A stretch of DNA of 64,000 nt from Phenylobacterium hankyongense. Its GTDB lineage: Bacteria > Pseudomonadota > Alphaproteobacteria > Caulobacterales > Caulobacteraceae. Position 1 is the stretch's first letter, and the number at the start of each line of letters is the position of its first letter. The stretch is from NCBI RefSeq assembly GCF_003254505.1, contig NZ_QFYP01000001.1, positions 3,518,001 to 3,582,000 on the forward strand. Reading direction: 5' to 3'. Below the pieces are notes generated by a model. It saw nothing but the letters and a program-made list of their open reading frames with translations, did not search any database and had not been told where the DNA came from. The translations under genes and the position numbers were made by a program. Positions 18,191 through 25,471 of this stretch are shown here, in pieces.

Positions 18191-19786
18191 ATGACGCTGA
18201 CGAAGCGCCTGCAGGTTGGGGCCTCGGTCCTGGTCTGCGCAGCCGCCATGGCATTCGGCGCCGCCGCACAGGCCGCGCCGCAAGCCCTCTCGACGACCGA
18301 CGCCCAGCACTACGCCGCCGCCTTCGACGCTTGCGACCGCGGCGACTTCATCGACGCCGAGATGCAGACGGTGGAGATCAAGGACAAGTCGCTGCTCGGC
18401 TACGTGACCTTCCAGCAGCTGATGCACCCGACCGCCCACAAGGCGAGTTTCGACGAGCTGTCCGGCTGGCTGGCCAAGTTCCGCGACCTGCCGTTGGCCG
18501 ACCGGATCTTCCAGCTCGCCTCCAAGCGCAAGCCGGCCGACGCCGGGGCCCTGCCGACGCCGACCATCGCCGTGGCCGAGCTGGCGCCGGGGCCCGCGGC
18601 CGGCGGCTCGCCCGAGCGCGCGCGCCAGGCGCGGGAAGCCTTCTACGCCGGCGACGCCAAGCGGGCGCTGGAGCTGGCCCCCGCCGCGGGCGATCGTTGG
18701 ATCGCCGGCCTCGCCGCCTACCGGCTGAAGGCCTACGACCAGGCGCAGAATTGGTTCGGCCAGCTGGCGCGGGACGGCTCGCAGGACGCCTGGCTGCGTT
18801 CGGCCGCCGCCTACTGGGGCTCGCGCGCCGCCACGGCGCTGGGCGACAACGTCACCGCGTCCGGCCAGCTGCGGCTCGCCGCCCAGAACGCCGACACCTT
18901 CTACGGCATGATCGCCGAGCGGCAGCTGCGCCTGCAGGCGCCGCGCGAGGCCGAAGCCCGGCCGCTGCTGATCCGCGCCGCCTACGTCCAGCCCTCAGCC
19001 GACGTGGCCCGCCTGATCGAGGACGATCCGCGCGCCCACCGCGCCGCCGCCCTGGTCCAGATCGGCCGCGCGCAAGAGGCCGGCGAAGAGCTGCGGGCGG
19101 GGCTGAGCCTGGCCAGGACACCCGCCGACCGCAGCCGCTGGACCGCGCTCGCCGCCCAGCTCGGCGGCGCCGGCGGCGGCTCGATCCGCCGCACCGCCTC
19201 GCCCGACGACTATCCGCTGCCGTCGCTGGAGCCCAAGTCCGGCTTCACCATCGACAAGGCGCTGGTCTACGCCATCGTCCGCCAGGAGAGCCGCTTCAAC
19301 CCGATGGCGGTCTCGCCGGTCGGCGCGGTCGGCCTGATGCAGCTGATGCCCGAGGCCGCCGCCCGCGCCGCCGGCGACGACAAGCTGAAGGCCGACATGA
19401 GCCCGCTGTTCGATCCCGCCTTCAATCTGCGGGTCGGCCAGGACTACGTCACCTGGCTGATGGAGCGCGGCGTCGGCTACGATCTGCTGCGCACGGTGGC
19501 GGCCTACAACGGCGGTCCGAACACCATCCTGAAGACCGCCCAGATGCTGGGCGGCGACGCCGACTCCCTGTTGCTGATCGAGAGCCTGCCCTCGCAGGAG
19601 ACCCGCAACTACGTCGAGAAGGTCATGGCCGGCTACTGGACCTACAAGAAGATGTTCGGCGAGGAGACGCCGACCCTCGACGCCGTGGCCGGCGGCCGCT
19701 TCGTCGACGCGCGGCTCGACCTAACCCAGCCGACGGGCGCCGGAACCCAGCTTTCCGCGCAGCCCCTTCAGGTCGGGATGCAGTAG
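18191..19786 (+). CDS. Periplasmic soluble lytic murein transglycosylase (SLT family)
   Basis: The 531-aa protein has a signal peptide (cleavage near AAAQAAP). A long alpha-helical superhelix, about residues 40-345, resembles the U-domain of Slt70. A C-terminal SLT lysozyme-like domain follows at about residues 355-500, with the catalytic Glu in YAIVRQESRFNP and the motifs GAVGLMQLMPEAA and TVAAYNGGPN. It cleaves peptidoglycan strands to 1,6-anhydro products. Its last 66 bases overlap the convergent gene 19721-20155, so its extreme C-terminus (VGMQ) is shared coding DNA. Confidence 0.93.
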   Translation: MTLTKRLQVGASVLVCAAAMAFGAAAQAAPQALSTTDAQHYAAAFDACDRGDFIDAEMQTVEIKDKSLLGYVTFQQLMHPTAHKASFDELSGWLAKFRDLPLADRIFQLASKRKPADAGALPTPTIAVAELAPGPAAGGSPERARQAREAFYAGDAKRALELAPAAGDRWIAGLAAYRLKAYDQAQNWFGQLARDGSQDAWLRSAAAYWGSRAATALGDNVTASGQLRLAAQNADTFYGMIAERQLRLQAPREAEARPLLIRAAYVQPSADVARLIEDDPRAHRAAALVQIGRAQEAGEELRAGLSLARTPADRSRWTALAAQLGGAGGGSIRRTASPDDYPLPSLEPKSGFTIDKALVYAIVRQESRFNPMAVSPVGAVGLMQLMPEAAARAAGDDKLKADMSPLFDPAFNLRVGQDYVTWLMERGVGYDLLRTVAAYNGGPNTILKTAQMLGGDADSLLLIESLPSQETRNYVEKVMAGYWTYKKMFGEETPTLDAVAGGRFVDARLDLTQPTGAGTQLSAQPLQVGMQ

Positions 19787-20155
19787 GCCGGCCGCCGCCG
19801 CCCTGCCGACCAGCACGCCATAGGGCCGCCGGAACGGCCCGCCCTCCCCGACCAGCAGCGCTGCGCGCCCGCCGGCCCTCAGGTGGTCGCCGAGCCGCTC
19901 CAGCCAGCCGTCCTTCATCCGCAATTCCGGCGGCACGACCAGCAGCCAGTCCGAGCGGGCCCGGGCCGCGGCCTGCGACAGATCGGCGGCCGCGGTGGCC
20001 CCCATGTCTTCGCAGAGCGCCGCCGCCAGGGAGCTGGGCGGGTCGTCGACGATCAGCACCTCGCGGAACAGGCCGTCGATGGCCCCGGGCGTCAGCGCCG
20101 CCAGCAGGCCCGGTAGGCGGGCCGAATCTCCAGGAACCACGATCACCGAAAGCAT
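19721..20155 (-). CDS. Short glycosyltransferase family 2-like protein
   Basis: The 144-aa protein begins MLSVIVVPGDSARLPGLLAAL and has a DxD-like IVDDPPSS and SDWLLVVPPELRMKDGWLERL. This resembles the nucleotide-binding half of GT-A fold glycosyltransferases, but it is far shorter than an active GT2 enzyme (~230 aa or more), so it may be a stand-alone half-domain. It ends inside the 3' end of the convergent lytic transglycosylase gene. A LexA-type box (20194-20208) lies 39 bases upstream of its start; it competes for that box with the gene at 20275. Confidence 0.65.
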   Translation of the reverse strand: MLSVIVVPGDSARLPGLLAALTPGAIDGLFREVLIVDDPPSSLAAALCEDMGATAAADLSQAAARARSDWLLVVPPELRMKDGWLERLGDHLRAGGRAALLVGEGGPFRRPYGVLVGRAAAAGLLHPDLKGLRGKLGSGARRLG

Positions 20156-20193
20156 GCCGTGAGAAGCGCCGCCGCGGCGGCCGCGTCAACTCG

Positions 20194-20208
20194 GTTCTTG
20201 TTATGTTC
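20194..20208. promoter_or_regulatory. LexA (SOS) box, alphaproteobacterial type
   Basis: GTTCTTGTTATGTTC is an exact GTTC-N7-GTTC direct repeat, the LexA operator established for Caulobacter and other alphaproteobacteria. It lies between the divergent genes at 20155 (minus) and 20275 (plus), 67 bases upstream of the latter. It shares TTGTT in the spacer with the boxes at 21403 and 22132. Confidence 0.8.
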
Positions 20209-20274
20209 TACAACGCGAGGCTCTTACAAGCAGCCGGGTTCAGTGTAAGCTTGACCCTCACGAGGGGGGACTTC

Positions 20275-20565
20275 ATGGCTTATATGATCGGTATGGCGGT
20301 AGGTGGCGTCGTGGGAATGCTCCTACTCAGCCGCCTGACGTTGTGGATGTTCAAAAGGCTTGGTGACAATGAGCGCCGAATTCTTGTCGCCCATGCCGTC
20401 GCTTACGTTCTGGCCGTAGGACTTGGTGGTCTAGGCTATGCCGACGGCGGCCCGCCGAGGTTTCTCTACGCCGCGAGCGTCTATGGGCTACCGACACTTC
20501 TTTGGCTCGCGATGGACTTGCTCGGCTTGAAGGGCCGCCGCTTCAAGGGCCAAGTTTCAAACTGA
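20275..20565 (+). CDS. Small three-helix membrane protein, candidate SOS-controlled gene
   Basis: The 96-aa protein starts MAYMIGMAVGGVVGMLLLSR and has about three hydrophobic segments (residues ~3-22, ~38-56 and ~62-82) with a basic C-terminus (KGRRFKG). The start is fixed by GAGGGGGG 5-10 bases upstream. No family is recognised. An exact LexA box lies 67 bases upstream. Known SOS-induced small membrane proteins in Caulobacter (SidA, DidA) inhibit division, but I see no sequence likeness, and the size and topology differ. Its codons are more AT-rich than the neighbours', suggesting recent arrival. Confidence 0.7.
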   Translation: MAYMIGMAVGGVVGMLLLSRLTLWMFKRLGDNERRILVAHAVAYVLAVGLGGLGYADGGPPRFLYAASVYGLPTLLWLAMDLLGLKGRRFKGQVSN

Positions 20566-20605
20566 CCCACTGCCTGAAACTCTACCCCCCGCTAGGCGCA
20601 TGGCA

Positions 20606-21343
20606 TCAGTCGTCAGACAGCAAGATGTCGAGGAACGTCTGCCGCCGGTTCAGGAAGTTGCGCGTCACCTGGAAATGGTCGGTGTCTTCATAGTCGACCC
20701 TTTCGAGCCCCGTCGGGGTGGTCTGATATATCCACGCGTCCGGGTAGCCGAGGATGATCGGCGAATGGGTGGCGATGATGAATTGCGACCTCAAGCCGAT
20801 GAGTTCGTGCATCCGCACGAGGAAACTGAGCTGTCGGTTGGGCGACAGCGCCGCCTCCGGTTCATCCAGGATGTAGAGGCCGGCGCCTCGAAAGCGATTA
20901 TCGAGAAGCGCAAAGAAGGACTCTCCATGCGACTGCTCGTGCAGTGAAACGCCGCCGTAGGAGTCGGTTGCGCCCAGTTCGTCGATCTGAGTGCCAACGT
21001 TGAAATGGCTTTCGGCGCGCAGGAAGTAGCCGTCCTGGGCTCGCCTCGCAGACCGCACGGGCCTGACGAACTGGTGCAGCTGCGAGTGGGATTCCCGCGT
21101 GCCAAAGTTGAAGTTCTTGCTCCCGCCCTCCGCGTTGAAGCCCCACGCGACCGCCAGCGCCTCGATCAGGGTGGACTTGCCCGAGCCGTTCTCGCCGACC
21201 AGGAAGGTCACCTTCGGATGGAACCTCATCTCGTCCAGGTCGCGGACGACCGGCAGGTTGAAGGGGTAGGCGTCCCCGTTCCAACCCTCGCGCCGCTCGA
21301 AGCGGGCGGCGATCCAGTAGTGCTCAGCATCGACGGCGCGCAT
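20606..21343 (-). CDS. AAA/ABC-type ATPase (AAA_21-like), candidate SOS-controlled gene
   Basis: The 245-aa protein has Walker A GENGSGKSTLIEAL, a Q-loop region around FGTRESHSQLHQ, Walker B YILDEPEAALSP and the switch-like IIATHSPIILGYPDA. This is a compact ABC-class ATPase of the kind annotated AAA family ATPase, resembling the head of SMC/RecF-type proteins without coiled coil or TOPRIM nuclease. The open frame extends to 21448, but the LexA box at 21403-21417 lies inside that extension. I therefore start at MRAVDAEHYW, 59 bases downstream of the box. Its role is unknown; SOS control suggests a DNA-damage job. Confidence 0.85.
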   Translation of the reverse strand: MRAVDAEHYWIAARFERREGWNGDAYPFNLPVVRDLDEMRFHPKVTFLVGENGSGKSTLIEALAVAWGFNAEGGSKNFNFGTRESHSQLHQFVRPVRSARRAQDGYFLRAESHFNVGTQIDELGATDSYGGVSLHEQSHGESFFALLDNRFRGAGLYILDEPEAALSPNRQLSFLVRMHELIGLRSQFIIATHSPIILGYPDAWIYQTTPTGLERVDYEDTDHFQVTRNFLNRRQTFLDILLSDD

Positions 21344-21402
21344 TGATCCGACCCCTGCCAAGCTAAGCGCTACAGTTTCCGGCCCGGGCGCACAAGGATT
21401 AT

Positions 21403-21417
21403 GTTCTTGTTTCGTTC
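21403..21417. promoter_or_regulatory. LexA (SOS) box, alphaproteobacterial type
   Basis: GTTCTTGTTTCGTTC is an exact GTTC-N7-GTTC repeat 59 bases upstream of the chosen start of the ATPase gene (minus strand). Confidence 0.8.
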
Positions 21418-21513
21418 CACTCACTCCGGCGCGTGGGACCTGTTCCACGCCAGGAACGGATCAGGCGCGGACATCAACTCGCAGCCTGCAAGCTAACCTC
21501 AGGTCCATCCGCC

Positions 21514-22023
21514 TCAGGCAGGTTCGCCGGCCGTCGCAGCGGTGGGGCGGCTCAGTCCCTCGGCCGCCGCTTCCAGTGCGTCGATGTCAAACTTCACCAT
21601 CTGGAGCATCGCGGCTGCCACCCGCTTGGCCTTTGCCGGGTCAGGGTCCCGCATCAGTTCGCCAAGCCGCCTGGGCGTGATCTGCCAGCACAGGCCCCAG
21701 CGATCCCTCAGCCAGCCGCATTGCTCCTCCGACCCGCCCGCCTTCAACGCCTCCCACAGCCGGTCGATTTCCGCCTGGTCGTCGCACTCCACCACGACCG
21801 AGAAGCTATGGTTGAACGCGTCGAGCGGTCCCGCCTCGATCGCCATGTAGCGCTGGTCGCCGATTGTGAACGCCGCAATCTTGACGCTGCCGGCCGGGCC
21901 ACTCGGGTTGTCGACCGGAACGGCCGAGGTCCATTCCATCGATGAGCCGGGGATCAGCGAGGTGTAGAAGGCGACGGCCGCCTCCATGTCCTTCTCGAAC
22001 CAGAGATGCTGGGTGACCTTCAT
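21514..22023 (-). CDS. VOC-fold protein (3-demethylubiquinone-9 3-methyltransferase/PhnB-like)
   Basis: The 169-aa protein starts MKVTQHLWFEKDMEAAVAFYTSL and contains WGLCWQITPRRLGELMRDPD, typical of the small 3-dmu-9_3-mt/glyoxalase-bleomycin-resistance family. The family name derives from an old misannotation, and the molecular role is generally unknown. The length is normal for the family. It sits between two LexA-boxed genes, but the boxes are 97 bases or more from its start on the far side of other promoters. I see no sign that it belongs to that regulon. Confidence 0.88.
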   Translation of the reverse strand: MKVTQHLWFEKDMEAAVAFYTSLIPGSSMEWTSAVPVDNPSGPAGSVKIAAFTIGDQRYMAIEAGPLDAFNHSFSVVVECDDQAEIDRLWEALKAGGSEEQCGWLRDRWGLCWQITPRRLGELMRDPDPAKAKRVAAAMLQMVKFDIDALEAAAEGLSRPTAATAGEPA

Positions 22024-22131
22024 CGGGATGCCTCCAGAGGTGGGCGCTCCCTAAGAACGCACGACAGCGGCCCCATCCGACACCGCGCAACGGGTTTTCG
22101 TCACGCCGGGGCGCGCGGATTCCAGATGTAG

Positions 22132-22146
22132 GTTCTTGTTTTGTTC
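22132..22146. promoter_or_regulatory. LexA (SOS) box, alphaproteobacterial type
   Basis: GTTCTTGTTTTGTTC is an exact GTTC-N7-GTTC repeat only 23 bases before the ATG of the radical SAM gene, where bound LexA would block the promoter. Confidence 0.82.
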
Positions 22147-22169
22147 TGGCGTCGGCCTATGATCGCGGG

Positions 22170-23258
22170 ATGTCCCCGTCACCTGTCATCGTGGGCGCCG
22201 CGCGCGGGCGTGGGGCCAGGTCAAACCACTCCGGCCGCTACGAGGCCCAGGGCCGCGAGGCGTTCGACGACGGCTGGACGCCGGACGAGCCGGACCCGAA
22301 ATCGTTCTCGACCACGGTCTCGCCCGAGAAGGCCAAGGTGATCATCACCCGCAACGACAGCCCGGACGTCGGCTTCTCGGCCTCGATCAATCCGTACCGG
22401 GGCTGCGAGCACGGCTGCATCTACTGCTACGCGCGGCCGGCCCACGCCTACATGGGGCTCTCGCCGGGCCTCGACTTCGAATCCAAGCTGTTCTTCAAGC
22501 CCGAGGCCGCCGCCCTGCTGGAGCGGGAACTGTCCAGGCCGCGCTATGTCCCCGAGGTGATCCACATCGGCGGCAACACCGATCCCTACCAGCCCCAGGA
22601 GCGGTCGCTGCGGATCACCCGCTCGGTGATCGAGGTGCTGTCGCGCTTCGAGCACCCGTTCTCGATCATCAGCAAGTCCGCGCTGATCCTGCGCGACCTC
22701 GACCTGCTCGCCCCGATGGCGGAGAAGAACCTGGTGCGAGTGGCGATCTCGATCACCTCGCTGGACCGCAAGCTGTCGCGCTCGATGGAGCCGCGGGCCG
22801 CCACGCCGGAGAAGCGGCTGGAGGCGGTGCGCCGGCTGTCCGAGGCGGGCGTGCCGGTGATCGTGATGTTCGCCCCCGCCATCCCCGGCCTCAACGACCA
22901 CGAGATGGAAGGCGTGCTGGAGCGCTCGGCCCAGGCCGGGGCGCGCGGCGCGGGCTATGTGGCGCTGCGCCTGCCGCTGGAGATCAAGGACCTGTTCCGC
23001 GAGTGGCTGGAGAGCGACCACCCGGACCGCGCCAGCCGGGTCATGTCGCTGGTCCGCCAGATGCGCGGCGGCAAGGACTACGACGCCCAGTGGGGCAAGC
23101 GGATGAAGGGCGAAGGCCCGATCGCCGACCTGATGTCCCAGCGCTTCGCCGCCGCCAAGCGCCGCTACGGCCTCGACTTCCGCTTCGACGGCCTGGACCT
23201 GACCCGGTTCCGGCCCCCGCCCAAGGCCGGCGACCAGATCGACCTGTTCGGGCTCTGA
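22170..23258 (+). CDS. PA0069-type radical SAM protein (SplB-like)
   Basis: The 362-aa protein has the radical SAM [4Fe-4S] motif GCEHGCIYCYARPAHAY (CxxxCxxC), followed by the SplB-superfamily segments ESKLFFKPEAA and HIGGNTDPYQP. This family is annotated PA0069 radical SAM / Rv2578c. It is related to spore photoproduct lyase, which repairs a thymine dimer by radical chemistry; its own substrate is not established. An exact LexA box overlaps the promoter region, which fits a DNA-repair role. The N-terminal ~45 residues are polar and family-variable. Confidence 0.93.
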   Translation: MSPSPVIVGAARGRGARSNHSGRYEAQGREAFDDGWTPDEPDPKSFSTTVSPEKAKVIITRNDSPDVGFSASINPYRGCEHGCIYCYARPAHAYMGLSPGLDFESKLFFKPEAAALLERELSRPRYVPEVIHIGGNTDPYQPQERSLRITRSVIEVLSRFEHPFSIISKSALILRDLDLLAPMAEKNLVRVAISITSLDRKLSRSMEPRAATPEKRLEAVRRLSEAGVPVIVMFAPAIPGLNDHEMEGVLERSAQAGARGAGYVALRLPLEIKDLFREWLESDHPDRASRVMSLVRQMRGGKDYDAQWGKRMKGEGPIADLMSQRFAAAKRRYGLDFRFDGLDLTRFRPPPKAGDQIDLFGL

Positions 23259-23261
23259 GCG

Positions 23262-24587
23262 TTACGCAGGCCTCTGCGGGAAACGGACCGTGACCTCCAA
23301 GCCGGCGAGATGGGCGCTACGGTCCAGGCGGATCTGGGCCTCGTGCTGGACCGCCACCTGTTTGACGATCGCCAGGCCGAGGCCGCTGCCCGGGGTGTCA
23401 TGGCCTAGGCACCGGTAAAAGCGGTCGAAGACCCGGTCATGGTCCTGCGGCGGAATCCCCGGGCCGCTGTCGGCGACCACGAGGCTGACCCCGCCCAGCC
23501 CGCCTTCCACCGCCACGTCCACGCGGCCGCCTCGGGGCGTGTAGCGGATGGCGTTGTCGATCAGGTTCCGGACCAGCAACCGCAGCTGGTAACCGGAACC
23601 GGTCACCGTCGCCGGATCCGTGCGCCCCATCCCGAGGTCGATGTCTTTGGAGACCGAGAAGGGCAGCAGATCCATGATCACGTCGCGGGCCAGGTGGTCC
23701 AGGCGCAGGACCTCCGCCGCCGCGGGCGGGGCGGCCGATTCCAGTTGCGAGGTGAGCAGGAGCTGCTCCGCCAGATGGCTCGTGCGCTTGATCCCCGCCT
23801 TCAGCGCCTCCAGGGCGGCGCGCTGCTGCGCCGGGCCCAGGCTCTGCTCAACCACCTGGGTCTGCACCTGCAGGGTCGCCAGCGGCGTGCGCAGCTCATG
23901 GGACGCGTCGGCGATGAACTTGCGCTGGCGGTCCGAGGCCTCGCGCAGGCGGTGGAAGAGCGTATCCAGCGCTTCGGTAAGCGGCACGATCTCGGCCGGC
24001 TGATCCCCGCGGGACACCGGCGCGAGCGTCTCCGCGCTGCGGCCGTGAAGCTCCCCGGACAGCTGGTTCAACGACCTTAGCGCGCGGTCGATGCAAAGCG
24101 GGATGCACAGGCCGATGACTGGGATGAACAGGAGCAGCGGAACCATCGTGTGCAGGGCCCGGCCCCGTGCGATGGCGGCGCGGGCCTGCAGGGATTGGGC
24201 GACCTGGATGGTGTGTCCCTGGGCGCGGCGGACATAGACCTTCCACCTCTGCCCGCCCCAGCTCTCGATACTGAACCCCGGGACCGAGAACCGCGGCAAC
24301 CGGAGGTCATCGTGCGAGCGGTAGATTTCGGCCCCGCCGTCCCAGATCTGCAGGAGAAAATCGTCCGGGCCGTGGTGCAGCTTGACGTTGATCGCCCTGA
24401 CGTCCGCCTGCTTGAGGTTCGGCGGTATGGCGCGGGCGATCTGCTCCAGCCGCCCGTTCTGGTCGTGCTCCAGCATGATCCGCTCGACCACATAGGTCGT
24501 GGCGATGAACAGGGCGCTCAGCGCGAAGAGCGCCGACACCAGCCAAAGCAGCAGGGTCCGCTTAATCGACGAGCGTCGAGTATTCAT
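23262..24587 (-). CDS. Sensor histidine kinase (TctE/QseC-like)
   Basis: The 441-aa inner-membrane kinase has TM1 at about residues 10-32 and a periplasmic 2CSK_N-type sensor (QIARAIPPNLKQADVRAI through QSLQARAA). TM2 is near residues 145-165, then HAMP. The H-box is FIADASHELRTPLATLQ; the ATPase domain has NLIDNAIRYTP, VADSGPGIP and GSGLGLAIV. Its start lies 26 bases inside the 3' end of the response-regulator gene, so the two are co-translated. It is adjacent and divergent to a TonB receptor, which it probably controls. The signal is unknown; TctE-like kinases often sense organic acids. Confidence 0.93.
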   Translation of the reverse strand: MNTRRSSIKRTLLLWLVSALFALSALFIATTYVVERIMLEHDQNGRLEQIARAIPPNLKQADVRAINVKLHHGPDDFLLQIWDGGAEIYRSHDDLRLPRFSVPGFSIESWGGQRWKVYVRRAQGHTIQVAQSLQARAAIARGRALHTMVPLLLFIPVIGLCIPLCIDRALRSLNQLSGELHGRSAETLAPVSRGDQPAEIVPLTEALDTLFHRLREASDRQRKFIADASHELRTPLATLQVQTQVVEQSLGPAQQRAALEALKAGIKRTSHLAEQLLLTSQLESAAPPAAAEVLRLDHLARDVIMDLLPFSVSKDIDLGMGRTDPATVTGSGYQLRLLVRNLIDNAIRYTPRGGRVDVAVEGGLGGVSLVVADSGPGIPPQDHDRVFDRFYRCLGHDTPGSGLGLAIVKQVAVQHEAQIRLDRSAHLAGLEVTVRFPQRPA

Positions 24588-25239
24588 CGGCCAGCACGTA
24601 CCCTATGCCGCGGATGTTCCGCACGATGCCCGGCGAGAACTTCTTCCGCAGCGCGTGGACGTGCACTTCGATCGTATTGCTCTCGATGTCAGCGCCCCAG
24701 CCGTAGATCTTGTCGATCAACTGGTTGCGCGACAGCACCGCGCCCGGCCGCTCGATGAGCGCGGCGAGCAGCGCCAGCTCGCGGGTGCGCAGGCTGACGG
24801 TCTTGCCGTGGTAGGACACGGTCATCGTCGCTGGGTCGAATGCGATGGCGCCGTGGCGCAGCACCGAACTGGTCCGGCCGTCGCGCCGTCGGCGCACCGC
24901 CCGGATGCGGGCCGCGAGCTCGTCCAGGTCGAAGGGCTTGTTGAGATAATCGTCCGCGCCCGCGTCCAGCCCGGCGATGCGGTCGGGCACGGCGTCGCGC
25001 GCCGACAGGATGATCACCGGGGTATCGTCTCGCCGGCCCCTCAGGTTCCTCAGCACCTCGAGGCCGGACTTTCGCGGCAGGCCGAGGTCCAGCAGCACCG
25101 TCGAGAAGGATTCGGCTTCTAGGGCCTCGTCCGCGGCGTCTCCGTCCTGCACCCAGTCGACCGTGAAGCCATAGGGCTGGAATCCCATGCGGATGCTGGC
25201 GCCCAGCATGGGATCGTCCTCGATCAGAAGTAGCCGCAT
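24562..25239 (-). CDS. OmpR/TctD-family response regulator
   Basis: The 225-aa regulator has a receiver domain with the acidic pocket LLIEDDPML, the phospho-acceptor Asp in VLLDLGLPRKSG and Lys in NKPFDLDEL. A winged-helix DNA-binding domain (about residues 125-220) includes NTIEVHVHALRKKF and IRGIGYVL. Start MRLLLIEDD is the normal one; the longer frame adds 23 codons with no ribosome site. It is cognate to the overlapping kinase. An 11-bp-period direct repeat at 25358-25377, in front of the divergent TonB receptor, is a good candidate binding site. Confidence 0.94.
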   Translation of the reverse strand: MRLLLIEDDPMLGASIRMGFQPYGFTVDWVQDGDAADEALEAESFSTVLLDLGLPRKSGLEVLRNLRGRRDDTPVIILSARDAVPDRIAGLDAGADDYLNKPFDLDELAARIRAVRRRRDGRTSSVLRHGAIAFDPATMTVSYHGKTVSLRTRELALLAALIERPGAVLSRNQLIDKIYGWGADIESNTIEVHVHALRKKFSPGIVRNIRGIGYVLADEYSTLVD

Positions 25240-25357
25240 CGACAATGACTTTGTCAGGGGAGCGCAGCACTCCGGCCGCCAACCGATTTTAGACGGCGCA
25301 AATGACACTGATGTGAAGGTTCGTATTCTTTGTGAAATTTTGGCGATGCTATGGCTG

Positions 25358-25377
25358 GATAATTTTCAGATAATTTT
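25358..25377 (+). promoter_or_regulatory. 11-bp-period direct repeat, candidate response-regulator site
   Basis: GATAATTTT occurs twice with a 2-base spacer (25358-25366 and 25369-25377), an 11-base period typical of OmpR/PhoB-class tandem sites. It lies in a strongly AT-rich ~170-base stretch between the response regulator and the TonB receptor. Confidence 0.5.
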
Positions 25378-25471
25378 TCGCAATCAACTTCTGCGCCGAT
25401 CTGTGGATGAGAAGTATTCTGCAAGATTTTATGGCAGACGGCGACGGAGATATCTTTTGCAATCGTTAGAA

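Noticed and set aside
20606..23258. Phage-defence island around the AAA ATPase and radical SAM genes
   Set aside because: No nuclease, toxin, methyltransferase or integrase partner; LexA boxes and SplB kinship fit DNA repair better.
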